From Acidobacteriota bacterium (GTDB lineage: Bacteria > Acidobacteriota > Terriglobia > Acidiferrales > UBA7541), in the NCBI GenBank assembly GCA_013289835.1, contig JABCZG010000001.1:124001-188000 (forward strand): a stretch of 64,000 nt of DNA. The letters run 5' to 3'. The notes beneath the pieces are model-generated. The model saw nothing but the letters and a program-made list of their open reading frames with translations, was not told the origin of the DNA and made no database searches. The translations under genes were made by a program, and so were the position numbers. How positions within the stretch are numbered: the first letter of the stretch is position 1; every line of letters starts with the position of its first letter. Shown piece after piece: positions 42,291 through 50,859 of this stretch.

Positions 42291-42347
42291 CTTCCCTCTT
42301 CTCTGCGACTGCTCTGCGCTCTCGGCGTCTCTGCGTTGGATTTTTTC
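42291..42347. repeat. CTCTGCG-periodic intergenic element
   Basis: Second copy: CTTCCCTCTTCTCTGCGACT, then GCTCTGCGCTCTCGGCGTCT and CTGCGTTGGATTTTTTC. It lies 28 bases before the AlkA start and in the same orientation as 41131-41183. Confidence 0.7.
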
Positions 42348-42375
42348 TTTCTGTTTGTCTTACTCTATCGGGGCC

Positions 42376-43113
42376 ATGACCCCTGCTGCCCAAACGCCCG
42401 CCTTCGATCTCCCCACCGCCATGAACCATCTTTCCGCCTGCGACGCCAGACTCGCCGAACTCATCACCAACACCCAGCCCTTTCAAATGGATCCCGACCC
42501 CCTGCAATCCCCCTACGAAGCTCTCCTCGAAGCCATCGCCTACCAATCCATCTCCGGTAAAGCCGCCGCCACTATCTTCGGCCGCGTCAAAGCTCTGAGC
42601 GGCCACGACCGCCCTCCCTCACCCGACGAAATGCTCAAGCTGCGAAAGCCCGCTTTGCGCAAAGCGGGCCTCTCCGGCGCGAAGATTCAAGCAATGAAGG
42701 ACTTAGCGAAAAAAACGATCAGTGGAGTAGTTCCATCTCTCGAGCAGGCCAAAAATCTCTCCGATGAAGAACTCCTCGAGCGCCTCGTCTCCGTCCGCGG
42801 CATCGGCGCTTGGACGGTCGAAATGTTTCTGATCTTCCGCCTCGGCCGCCCCGACGTCCTCCCCATCCACGACCTCGGCGTCAAAAAAGGCTGGTCCATC
42901 ACCTACGGCAAAAGGCACATGCCCAAGCCCAAGGAACTCCTCGCCTTCGGCGAGCGCTGGCGCCCCTACCGCACCGTCGCCAGCTGGTACATGTGGCGCG
43001 CCTGTCAGCGCGCCGGCAACGCCGCCATGCGCAAAATCCGCCCCGCCAAAGTCCGCAATCGTAAGCCCACCAAACCGAAACGTTCCCCGCGCGCCCGCCG
43101 CAAGCCCACGTAG
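42376..43113 (+). CDS. DNA-3-methyladenine glycosylase II (AlkA-type)
   Basis: 245 residues from ATG 42376. HhH-GPD base-excision enzyme for alkylated purines. The helix-hairpin-helix is VSVRGIGAWTVEMF (138-151), with catalytic Asp166 in PIHDLGVKKG. No iron-sulfur cysteines, as expected for AlkA. The last 30 residues are an unusual Lys/Arg/Pro-rich tail likely to bind DNA. The stop codon is supplied by a GTAG palindrome at 43110. Confidence 0.9.
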   Translation: MTPAAQTPAFDLPTAMNHLSACDARLAELITNTQPFQMDPDPLQSPYEALLEAIAYQSISGKAAATIFGRVKALSGHDRPPSPDEMLKLRKPALRKAGLSGAKIQAMKDLAKKTISGVVPSLEQAKNLSDEELLERLVSVRGIGAWTVEMFLIFRLGRPDVLPIHDLGVKKGWSITYGKRHMPKPKELLAFGERWRPYRTVASWYMWRACQRAGNAAMRKIRPAKVRNRKPTKPKRSPRARRKPT

Positions 43114-43132
43114 TGGCCGGTCTTAAGACCGG
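43110..43132. repeat. GTAG-REP palindrome on the alkA stop codon
   Basis: GTAG (43110-43113), TGG, then the perfect palindrome CCGGTCTTAAGACCGG (43117-43132). TAG is the stop codon of the glycosylase gene. Confidence 0.75.
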
Positions 43133-43165
43133 TCCGCGCGAGCCGTCCGCGGCGGGCGCGTCCCA

Positions 43166-43188
43166 GTAGCACAGGCTTTAGCCTGTGC
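43166..43188. repeat. GTAG-REP palindrome
   Basis: GTAG (43166-43169) overlapping GCACAGGC (43169-43176), loop TTTA, GCCTGTGC (43181-43188). It lies 34 bases after the previous element, same orientation. Confidence 0.75.
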
Positions 43189-43701
43189 ACCTTCGCCTAC
43201 TCACGCCGCTTACCTCAGCCATCCTCCACCGCTCAAAACTCTCCTTGACAGTGCCTTATGCTCAGCTTAATATACCGCTCAGGTAAACATATCAGTGGAC
43301 TGTGGCAGGCCACCGGCCGCTTCTTTGTTTGCAACCCTCCTATTTCGACCAGCCATGAAGCGCGAGTTTCAGCCCCGTCAGGCCGGACATATCCGACCTA
43401 GATTGCACCATTTTGGTGCAACCTAACCCCTTTAGATTCCGCACTTACGGACCCCTCTGGATGTGCAGAAAACAAAGGACTTACGGAAGATGTAACTCTT
43501 TTAGATGCAACACTTACAAAAGAACGGGGGGTAGGTAGGTCGTTTACGGCCTCCAAGAGGTGGGTGCATCGCTTACGGACCTCGGCTCTAACTCCTTTGC
43601 TGTCAAATTCTTAGCAAACCCCCACACCCTAACTCCTTACCCCACTATATCTTATAAAAACCATGGGGCGTGGGGTGGCTCTTCTCGGCCAGCGTCTCCA
43701 G
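43189..43701. other. Gene-free stretch with 24-bp elements and a hairpin
   Basis: No credible CDS. It holds an 8-bp hairpin TTGCACCA/TGGTGCAA (43403-43421), two 24-base TAAGT...ACTTA-type elements in inverted orientation (43424-43447 and 43493-43516), and further CTTACGG fragments at 43445, 43480 and 43572. Local GC is lower than in the flanking genes. Confidence 0.55.
43424..43516. repeat. Two 24-bp TAAGT...ACTTA elements
   Basis: 43424-43447 reads, on the minus strand, TAAGTGCGGAATCTAAAGG then GGTTA. 43493-43516 reads TAAGTGTTGCATCTAAAAG then AGTTA, differing at three positions from the copy at 12284-12307. Confidence 0.7.
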
Positions 43702-44181
43702 TTATTGAACGGTCCCCAACTCTTTTACCATCAAAAACAGAGCCAGCAATCCTGCGAGCAGCACGCCACTCTCCAGCGAAACCGAGATTCGATGCAGCCG
43801 CCCAAACTCCGCCAGCAACGGACTGTCCGCCGCCGTCGCCTGAATCGATCCCATCTGCACCCGCAGCGCCGCCATCTTCGGACTCACCGCATGCTGCGAC
43901 ACCACCGTCAGCCCAATCATCAGCATCACGCACAGTGCCGCCGGTCCCGCCAAACTCGCAAACGTCCGCGTCCGCAACAACCGCGCCAGCAATATGGCAA
44001 TCCCGCAAACCACCCCGATCATGTGCATCCACCACAACCCATACCCCACCATAGCCCCGGCCTGGTCTCGGCTCGCCAAGATCCGGAACGCGCCCGGCGC
44101 CACCACGAAGCTGAGGAACACGTCGCTCCCCAGCCATAGGCTCAAACCCAGAAACTCGATTGTTCGTAGGATGGACACCAT
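43702..44181 (-). CDS. DUF4149 membrane protein
   Basis: 159 residues, four predicted helices: FLGLSLWLGSDVFLSFVVAPGAF, WWMHMIGVVCGIAILLARLL, ALCVMLMIGLTVVSQHAVSP and ESGVLLAGLLALFLMVKEL. The pattern GLSLWLGSxxFxxFVVAP and the late LHRISVSLE match DUF4149/TMEM205-like proteins. Function unknown. Confidence 0.75.
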   Translation of the reverse strand: MVSILRTIEFLGLSLWLGSDVFLSFVVAPGAFRILASRDQAGAMVGYGLWWMHMIGVVCGIAILLARLLRTRTFASLAGPAALCVMLMIGLTVVSQHAVSPKMAALRVQMGSIQATAADSPLLAEFGRLHRISVSLESGVLLAGLLALFLMVKELGTVQ

Positions 44182-44223
44182 CGGAAAAACTTGGCTGCCT
44201 CTTTGAAGAAGTCTGAACCAAGC

Positions 44224-44532
44224 CTACTCTACAGCTCCGCTGAGCTTCTGCAAAGCGCTGACGTAGCTTACTGTATTGGTCACCAGATAGATCGGGGTAA
44301 CGACTAGCGAAATCATTCCCCAGGGTCCAAGAAGCAGATTCTTGGCGGTGAAATCCCAATAATTTTTCTTAACGCAAGTCTTGCAAAAGTTTCCTTTGAG
44401 ACTCTTCGTTTGCCGCGCCACCAGCATTCCGATGTTGCGGTGGAAGGTAACCGGGGCGATCTGCCTCATGCTGCCGCAAAATTGGCATTGTCCTGGCATG
44501 TTCAGATTGTTTACGGGATTGGCGGTTGCCAT
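44224..44532 (-). CDS. Zinc-ribbon membrane protein, unknown
   Basis: 102 residues with AAGGAGG five bases before the ATG. Cys16-x2-Cys19 (CQFCGSM) and Cys50-x2-Cys53 (CKTCVKK) form a split zinc ribbon, followed by one or two C-terminal membrane segments (GPWGMISLVVTPIYLVTNTVSYVSAL). Function unknown; likely a membrane-anchored small protein. Same strand as the DUF4149 gene, 42 bases upstream of it. Confidence 0.7.
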   Translation of the reverse strand: MATANPVNNLNMPGQCQFCGSMRQIAPVTFHRNIGMLVARQTKSLKGNFCKTCVKKNYWDFTAKNLLLGPWGMISLVVTPIYLVTNTVSYVSALQKLSGAVE

Positions 44533-44735
44533 GTGTCCTCCTTGAGTGCACGCTCAAAGTGAATGTGCCCGAATGAGAGACTTTCTGCCTGTAGCTCTAA
44601 TTGTCTTATACAAAATGCTCATAGGCGGCGCAATGGTACCGTTCCGCGCCTCATCCTGTCGTGCAACCATCCTTTGGACACATGGGCGGGCGTATACTTA
44701 GACTGTTTCGCAATCAGTGGCAAAATAAGGAAGAG

Positions 44736-44812
44736 TGGTGGGCGACAAAGGACTTGAACCTTTGACCTCTCCCGTGTGAGGGGAGCGCTCTAACCAACTG
44801 AGCTAGTCGCCC
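44736..44812 (-). tRNA. tRNA-Val(CAC)
   Basis: A complete cloverleaf reads leftward from GGGCGAC at 44812. D arm TAGCTCAGTTGGTTAGAGC; anticodon stem CTCCC/GGGAG with loop CTCACAC (anticodon CAC, Val codon GUG); T arm GGTTCAAGTCC; acceptor partner GTCGCCC, discriminator A, and an encoded CCA end (44738-44736). No introns or mismatched pairs were seen in the acceptor stem. Confidence 0.97.
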
Positions 44813-44877
44813 GGCTTGCCGCAATGAGCTGAATATGCTCATCTATTTGTAACAGGAAGGACCCTGGTTTTCAACAG

Positions 44878-45825
44878 ATGCCGACTGCCACCGCCCAAGT
44901 CGTCTCGCAACTGCAGCGCTCCATCGCGCGCGCCATTTATGGCAAGGAAGAGGCCATCCAGCTCGCGCTCATCACGCTGCTTGCGCGCGGCCACCTGCTC
45001 ATCGAAGACGTTCCCGGCGTCGGCAAAACCACTCTCGCGCAGGCTCTCGCAAAGTCCTTTCATTGCACGTTTCAGCGCATTCAATTCACGTCCGACCTGC
45101 TTCCGAGCGATGTCCTCGGCGTCAGCGTCTACAATCCCGAATCCCGCGAATTTGAATTCCGCCCTGGCCCGATTTTCGCCAACGTGGTGCTCGCCGACGA
45201 AATCAACCGCACCACGCCGCGCACACAATCCGCGCTTCTCGAAGCCATGAACGAATCGCAGGTCACCGTGGACGGCAAGACGCTGCCGCTACCGCAGCCG
45301 TTCCTCGTCATCGCCACGCAAAACCCTGTCGAGCATCACGGCACTTATCCCTTGCCTGAATCGCAGCTCGATCGCTTTCTCATGCGCATCAAGATGGGTT
45401 ATCCGTCGCACGAGACGGAAAAAGAAATTCTTCGCAAGCGCGTAGGCGATGATCCGCTCGAGTCACTCGATCCAGTAGCGGATGTATCCGATGTGCTGGC
45501 CATGCAGGACGCCGTCGCTCACGTGAAAGTAGACTCCAGCCTGCACGACTACGCTCTCGAAATCGTCAATCGCACGCGCAAAAGCGATCAGCTCACTCTC
45601 GGCGTCAGTCCGCGCGGAACTCTTATGCTTCAGCGGGCGGCCCAGGCGCGCGCGTTCCTCGACGGCCGCGACTATTGTCTTCCCGACGACTTCAAGCAGC
45701 TCGCCGTCTCCGTTTTCTCCCATCGCGTCGTCGCCAGTTCGCGCCACGCCTCTTTGCAAAGAAAATCGGAGACCACCGAATCCGTTCTCCGGGAAATCGT
45801 CGAATCCGTTCCTGTTCCCTTGTAG
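44878..45825 (+). CDS. MoxR-family AAA+ ATPase
   Basis: 315 residues. Walker A GVGKTT (47-52), Walker B VLADEIN (104-110), sensor-1 IATQNPVEHHGTYPLPESQLDRF. MoxR chaperones act with VWA or DUF58 proteins in assembling or activating complexes. It is eight bases from the DUF58 gene and clearly in one operon with it. A TgpA-type transglutaminase gene belongs to the same conserved set but lies beyond mutY. Partner substrates are unknown. Confidence 0.93.
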   Translation: MPTATAQVVSQLQRSIARAIYGKEEAIQLALITLLARGHLLIEDVPGVGKTTLAQALAKSFHCTFQRIQFTSDLLPSDVLGVSVYNPESREFEFRPGPIFANVVLADEINRTTPRTQSALLEAMNESQVTVDGKTLPLPQPFLVIATQNPVEHHGTYPLPESQLDRFLMRIKMGYPSHETEKEILRKRVGDDPLESLDPVADVSDVLAMQDAVAHVKVDSSLHDYALEIVNRTRKSDQLTLGVSPRGTLMLQRAAQARAFLDGRDYCLPDDFKQLAVSVFSHRVVASSRHASLQRKSETTESVLREIVESVPVPL

Positions 45826-45832
45826 TCGTCCT

Positions 45833-47197
45833 GTGAGCGTGCCATCCACCATCTCGCAACTCTGGGCTAAAGCAGACCGCCCCGGCGTCCGCGCATTCCT
45901 ACTCTCGATGGTCGCGCTGTCTGCCGCACTTCTCTTGGCCCTCTATTCCGGCGCCGCCGCGGAATTGGGCCAGGTCGTTCTCGCCAGCATGTCGGCGATC
46001 GCCGCTCTGGCTGTCGCCGGCTGGGTCGGTATCACGCTCGTTCCCGTTCTCGCCCGGCGGACACCGCTGCGCTGGCTCGGGTACAAGATGGAGTACCGCA
46101 TTTCGCGCGAAGGATGGATCTATCTCGGCGGCATCATCCTCGTCTCGCTCGCCGCCCTGAACACTGGAAATAATCTCCTATTTCTCGTTCTCGCGTGCCT
46201 CATCGCCATCATTTTGATGTCCGGAATTCTCTCTTCTATAACGCTTTCCGGCATCGCCATGCGCCTCGAATTGCCTGAGCACATCTTCACCGGCCAGCCA
46301 GTTCGCGCGATGGTCGAACTGGAAAACGAAAAGCTGACGCTTCCGTCCTTCTCGCTGCGCGTCGAAGCCGTCAAAGAAAAGGATAAATCTGCCGCCACGA
46401 TTCTTGAAACACCGGTCTATTTTCCTTATCTCCCGAAGCACGATCGCGTGCAACAAATGGTTCCGATCACCTTTCCACGCCGCGGCGCCTACCGCCAGGA
46501 GGCGTTCCGCGTCGTGACTCGCTTTCCGTTTGGTTTTCTGCAAAAAGCCCGGCAAATGAATTTGAAAACGGAAGCGCTGGTCTATCCGTCCGTGGAGCCC
46601 ACCGAAGAGTACACAAAGATTCTGCCGGGACTCGAAGGAGCGCTGGAAAGCTTGGCGAAGGGACGCGGGCAGGATCTCTACGCGCTTCGTGACTACGTCC
46701 CCAACGACAGCGCCCGCTATGTGCACTGGAAGGCTTCCGCACGTTACGGCTCCTTGATGGTCCGGGAATTCGCGCGCGAGGACGATTGCCGTGTCCTGCT
46801 CGTTCTCGATCCGCATCTTGCTGCACGACCCGCCTCAATTTCGGCAGCAGACATTTCCCCTTCGGTTAGTTCCACTGCAAGCGAGCGCTTCGAGCGCTGC
46901 GTCACCATCTGCGCCAGCCTGGCCTGGCATTTCTATGAGCGCAACTCCCAACTCCAATACCGCAGCGTGAATATCGAAACGCCCCTGGCCGCCGCCGATG
47001 AAATTATTTTCGCGATTCTTCGCCATCTCGCTCTCGTGCAGCCTCTGCCGGCCGACCCCAAGCAAGCGCTGATGGCCGATCTCGCCGCTTCTCCTGATCT
47101 TTTCAAAATCATCGTCACCAGCCAGCCTCACGGCTCCATCCCCGCCTCCGTCTGGAGTTCCTCCTACGTAGTCTTTCTCGACGATCCCGCGCAGTAA
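45833..47197 (+). CDS. DUF58 membrane protein
   Basis: 454 residues, GTG start. Four N-terminal membrane segments (VALSAALLLALYSGAAAE; VLASMSAIAALAVAGWVGITLV; IYLGGIILVSLAALNTGN; LLFLVLACLIAIILMSG), then a beta-rich region and the DUF58 core RGQDLYALRDYVPNDSARYVHWKASARYG. A degenerate VWA fold is usual after it. Paired with the MoxR ATPase. The stop TAA is followed at once by an inverted pair of GTAG palindromes, the first followed by a T-run that may terminate the message. Confidence 0.9.
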   Translation: MSVPSTISQLWAKADRPGVRAFLLSMVALSAALLLALYSGAAAELGQVVLASMSAIAALAVAGWVGITLVPVLARRTPLRWLGYKMEYRISREGWIYLGGIILVSLAALNTGNNLLFLVLACLIAIILMSGILSSITLSGIAMRLELPEHIFTGQPVRAMVELENEKLTLPSFSLRVEAVKEKDKSAATILETPVYFPYLPKHDRVQQMVPITFPRRGAYRQEAFRVVTRFPFGFLQKARQMNLKTEALVYPSVEPTEEYTKILPGLEGALESLAKGRGQDLYALRDYVPNDSARYVHWKASARYGSLMVREFAREDDCRVLLVLDPHLAARPASISAADISPSVSSTASERFERCVTICASLAWHFYERNSQLQYRSVNIETPLAAADEIIFAILRHLALVQPLPADPKQALMADLAASPDLFKIIVTSQPHGSIPASVWSSSYVVFLDDPAQ

Positions 47198-47273
47198 GTA
47201 GGACAGGCACTCCTGCCTGTCCGGTTTTTTTCGATTTTTCAGTGGCTGGGACAGACAAGAATGTCTGTCCTAC
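47198..47273. repeat. Inverted pair of GTAG-REP palindromes (BIME-like)
   Basis: First: GTAG (47198-47201) with GGACAGGCA / TGCCTGTCC (47201-47222), followed by GGTTTTTTT. Second, opposite orientation: GGACAGACA / TGTCTGTCC (47249-47270) ending in CTAC (47270-47273), GTAG on the minus strand. The pair fills the gap between the DUF58 stop and mutY. The first could also act as a terminator. Confidence 0.75.
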
Positions 47274-47298
47274 CCATCTATGCGAAAATGTGCAGCTC

Positions 47299-48426
47299 AT
47301 GCTCAGCGCCCGCGAACTCGCCACATTTCGCAAACAACTCCTCGCCTGGTTCCACCAGTTTCAGCGCGACTTGCCATGGCGCCGCACCCAGGATCCCTAT
47401 CGCATCTGGCTCTCGGAAATCATGCTGCAACAAACGCGCGTAGCTGCCGTCATTCCGTACTACAAAAAATTCCTGGAACGATTCCCGGATGTTCAAACGC
47501 TCGCCGCCGCCCCGCAGGAAGACGTGCTGCGCCTCTGGTCCGGCCTCGGCTACTACAGCCGCGCGCGCAACCTGCAAAAGGCCGCGCAGCAAATCGTCGC
47601 GAAACACGACGGAAAATTTCCAACGCACCCGGAAGACGTCCTCGACCTGCCCGGCATTGGCAACTACACCGCCGCGGCAATTCTGAGCATCGCATTCGGC
47701 CAAAAGCACGCTGTTCTGGACGGCAACGTCGCACGCGTCCTCGCCCGTCTCAGCGCGATTCGCGGTGACCTCCGCGAGCCACGACGCTGGGAGAAATTGC
47801 AGCAAACCGCGGATGCGCTCCTCGATACAAATTCGCCGGGCGATTGGAACCAAGCCATAATGGAGCTCGGTGCGACGGTATGCACTCCGAAATCGCCGCA
47901 GTGTCTCCTCTGCCCCGTCGCACAGTTTTGCGAAGGGCGCAAACTCGGCATCGCCGAAGACTTGCCCGAGAAGCGCAAAAAACGCGCCACCATCCAAGTC
48001 ACGCTCGCTGCCGCCGTCTTCACAGATAAAAACGGCTGGACGCTTTTGCTCCCGCCACCGACTGACAAAAATCAAGCGGGCCTCGCGGCCTTCATTCCCA
48101 CCATCGTCTCCAGGTTGTGGCATTTTCCGACGGTCTCGGCGAACGGAGATCCCGCCGCGAAACTGCGCACATTTTTAAAGAGATTTCTGCCCCGCGAACG
48201 AATCGCAAAATGGAAGTTAGCTCCCGCGGCCAAAGTCCGTCATGCAGTGACCTATCGCGACATCACCATCTTTCCCTTCCGCATCAACCTGAAAAAACTC
48301 CCGCGCATCCCCGGCGCAAAGCATGCCGCGCTCCACGAAATCTCCGTCCTCCCCGTATCCAACCTCACTCGCAAAGTCGCGCAATCCGCCGAGACGGCGG
48401 CGATTCCACTCTCCAAAAAACGCTGA
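47299..48426 (+). CDS. mutY: A/G-specific adenine DNA glycosylase MutY
   Basis: 375 residues from ATG 47299; the frame extends into the REP pair but that part is not protein-like. Removes A opposite 8-oxoG. Catalytic Glu40 (LSEIMLQQT) and Asp141 (VLDGNVARV) align with E37 and D138 of E. coli. The iron-sulfur cluster is C195-x6-C202-x2-C205-x5-C211. A C-terminal NUDIX-like 8-oxoG domain (AALHEISVLP) is present. It interrupts the MoxR-DUF58-TgpA set. Confidence 0.96.
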   Translation: MLSARELATFRKQLLAWFHQFQRDLPWRRTQDPYRIWLSEIMLQQTRVAAVIPYYKKFLERFPDVQTLAAAPQEDVLRLWSGLGYYSRARNLQKAAQQIVAKHDGKFPTHPEDVLDLPGIGNYTAAAILSIAFGQKHAVLDGNVARVLARLSAIRGDLREPRRWEKLQQTADALLDTNSPGDWNQAIMELGATVCTPKSPQCLLCPVAQFCEGRKLGIAEDLPEKRKKRATIQVTLAAAVFTDKNGWTLLLPPPTDKNQAGLAAFIPTIVSRLWHFPTVSANGDPAAKLRTFLKRFLPRERIAKWKLAPAAKVRHAVTYRDITIFPFRINLKKLPRIPGAKHAALHEISVLPVSNLTRKVAQSAETAAIPLSKKR

Positions 48427-48490
48427 GCGTTATCCTTTCGCCCAGTCTTCCGCGCCTCGCCCGCACCGGTGTTAAACTAGAGACTTCGCC

Positions 48491-50737
48491 ATGGCCGCCT
48501 CTCTCGCAACTCCTCGCGCTCCCGCTTTGCCCGCGGAGCGTTTCTTCCGGACGTCGCTCTCCCTACTCATTCTCACGTCCATCCTGACTCTCGTCAGCAC
48601 CGGAAAACTCGACGCCTTCTCGTCCATCGTTGGCCCCTTGGCCGCTCTCTATAAAAGCTACCGCTGGTGGCACGGCCGCCCCCCGGAGCTTTCGCATCGC
48701 GCCGCCACCTGGTTCGTCCTGGTGTACCTGGTTTTTTTCCCTTTCGACGCGCTGTTTCTTTCGCGAATCTTTGTGGGAAATTCGGCGAATCCACCGCTCT
48801 TCGCTGCGCTCCTCGGATCCGTCCATTTTCTGATCTATGTCACCCTCGTCCGTTTTTACAGCGCGGCCAGCGACCGCGATGCGCTTTTCCTCACCATGCT
48901 GTCGTTCTCCGGAATTCTGGCGGCCGCGGTCCTGACCGTTGACACCACCTTTCTGATTTTCTTTTTCGTTTTTATGTTGTTTGGCGTCGCCGCTTTCGTT
49001 GGCATGGAATTGCGCCGCGGCGCGGTAGGCAGTGTTTCCTTGACTCCGGGCGCGCAACCGGAACGCGAGAAGAAGCTCACACGCGCGCTTTCTCTCGCCG
49101 CTCTCAGTGTGGCGTTGGGCGCGATCGTTTTTGGCAGCGGATTGTTTTTCTTTTTCCCGCGCTTCAACGCCGGCTATCTCGGCCGCACCAGCTTCAATCC
49201 TTCTTTGGTGACGGGTTTCACCGATAACGTCGAGCTCGGCCAAATCGGCGAAATCAAAAAGAATTCCGCTGTAGTCATGCGCGTTCAGACCGGCAAGCCG
49301 GTCGGCTACGATCGGCTTCGCTGGCGCGGCATCGCTCTGACCGCGTTCGATGGCAAGAGATGGTCCTCCACCGAACACGGCGCGCAAACGCTTTTGCCGA
49401 ATCCTGATGGCTGGATTTACACCGGCGATCCGCTCCAGAAAGCAGACACGTCCGGTCCTGGTCTTCTCTATACCGTTTTTCTGGAACCGCTGGCGACCGA
49501 TGCGCTGTTCGTTCCGGGCAAGTCCGTTTCGCTGAAAGGAAACTTCACCGGCGAAGGCGCGGGTGCGTATTCTGTGGGGCGCCGCAGTTATATTTTTCGC
49601 GATCCCACCGGCAGCCTCTTCAATCCGTTTCACAACTATACCGCGGTCCGCTACACCGGATTTTCGCGCATGCCGGCACTAAATGTTGCGAAGCTTCGCG
49701 CGGCCTCGACGGACTATTCTGCTGAAATCACCGCGACCTATCTGCAACTTCCACCGAAGCTCGATCCGCGTATTCCAGAGCTAGCCGCGCAGATCACCAA
49801 GAATTCGAAAACGCCATTCGACAAGGCTCTCTCGATCGAGAGTTACCTGCGCAGCCGTTTTTCCTACACGCTGAACCTGACCGGAGCGGGGGGCGAAGAT
49901 CCGCTCGCCCATTTTCTTTTTGTGACGCGCGCCGGCCACTGCGAATACTTCGCCACCGCGATGGCCATCATGGTGCGCACACTTGGCATCCCTGCGCGGG
50001 AAGTGAACGGTTTTCTCCCTGGCGAATACAATGATCTTGGCGGCGACTACATCGTGCGGGCGAGTGACGCTCACAGCTGGGTGGAGGTTTACTTCCCCGG
50101 CAACGGCTGGCAAACATTTGATCCCACTCCCGCGGTGGCCGGAAGCTCGACGAGCATTCTCACGCGGCTTGGCCAATACGCGGACTGGCTCGAGCTTTCC
50201 TGGAACGAGTGGGTCATCGGATACGACTTCGCGCACCAATTCCTTCTGGCGCAAAACCTGCAGCGCAATTCGAAGAACTGGAGCGAAGCCGCGCGCAACT
50301 GGTTTGATCAAAAGCAGCGGAGCGGGAAGAGATGGATGCGCTCGTGGCAATTCCGGCATAGCACGCTGGGGTTTTTTCTGCCGCTCGCCCTGGTGCTCTT
50401 CCTCGTCACCTTACGATTCAATTTGATTTCGCTGCTGATTCGCCGCGTGCGTTTATTCCTGCAGTTCCGCACGCCGCAATCCTCCCGAATGAATCCTCAA
50501 CTCGCTTCACGACTTTACGGAGAACTTCTGCGGACGCTGGCGAGACGAGGTCTCTTGCGCTTCGAATCGCAAACGCCATTCGAATTTGCGGCGGGGGTGA
50601 ATTCGCCGAATCTTGCGCCGGCGGTACGGGAATTCACGCAAATCTATTCGCACGCGCGCTTTGGCGCCGCGCCTTGCGATACCACGCGCCTGCGCCAACT
50701 GCTTGACCAAGTTCGATCCGCGCTGCGCGGGCGCTGA
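48491..50737 (+). CDS. TgpA-type transglutaminase membrane protein (DUF3488)
   Basis: 748 residues. N-terminal helices to about residue 230, a periplasmic transglutaminase-like domain, and a C-terminal helix (STLGFFLPLALVLFLVTL) with a DUF4129-like tail. The catalytic triad is Cys484 (GHCEYFATAM), His528 (DAHSWVEVYF) and Asp544 (FDPTPA). In other bacteria TgpA is encoded with MoxR and DUF58 proteins and is a periplasmic transglutaminase of unknown substrate. Separated here from its partners by mutY. Confidence 0.92.
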   Translation: MAASLATPRAPALPAERFFRTSLSLLILTSILTLVSTGKLDAFSSIVGPLAALYKSYRWWHGRPPELSHRAATWFVLVYLVFFPFDALFLSRIFVGNSANPPLFAALLGSVHFLIYVTLVRFYSAASDRDALFLTMLSFSGILAAAVLTVDTTFLIFFFVFMLFGVAAFVGMELRRGAVGSVSLTPGAQPEREKKLTRALSLAALSVALGAIVFGSGLFFFFPRFNAGYLGRTSFNPSLVTGFTDNVELGQIGEIKKNSAVVMRVQTGKPVGYDRLRWRGIALTAFDGKRWSSTEHGAQTLLPNPDGWIYTGDPLQKADTSGPGLLYTVFLEPLATDALFVPGKSVSLKGNFTGEGAGAYSVGRRSYIFRDPTGSLFNPFHNYTAVRYTGFSRMPALNVAKLRAASTDYSAEITATYLQLPPKLDPRIPELAAQITKNSKTPFDKALSIESYLRSRFSYTLNLTGAGGEDPLAHFLFVTRAGHCEYFATAMAIMVRTLGIPAREVNGFLPGEYNDLGGDYIVRASDAHSWVEVYFPGNGWQTFDPTPAVAGSSTSILTRLGQYADWLELSWNEWVIGYDFAHQFLLAQNLQRNSKNWSEAARNWFDQKQRSGKRWMRSWQFRHSTLGFFLPLALVLFLVTLRFNLISLLIRRVRLFLQFRTPQSSRMNPQLASRLYGELLRTLARRGLLRFESQTPFEFAAGVNSPNLAPAVREFTQIYSHARFGAAPCDTTRLRQLLDQVRSALRGR

Positions 50738-50763
50738 AGACACTCTTGGCCCTGGCCGAGCAC

Positions 50764-50794
50764 GGGCGCAGTCCGCCGCGGCGGACGCCCCTAC
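50764..50794. repeat. GTAG-REP palindrome (minus orientation)
   Basis: GGGC, then the perfect palindrome GTCCGCCGCGGCGGAC (50771-50786), then GCCC and CTAC (50791-50794). It lies 26 bases after the TgpA stop. Confidence 0.7.
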
Positions 50795-50859
50795 AAAACG
50801 CGTGGATGAATGGCCCGTGTTACAATTAAGAATTGCGCAAAGGCGCAAATTCATAGCCT

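Noticed and set aside
43189..43701. CRISPR array because of regularly recurring CTTACGG motifs
   Set aside because: Units are of unequal spacing, differ in sequence and orientation, and no cas gene is present.
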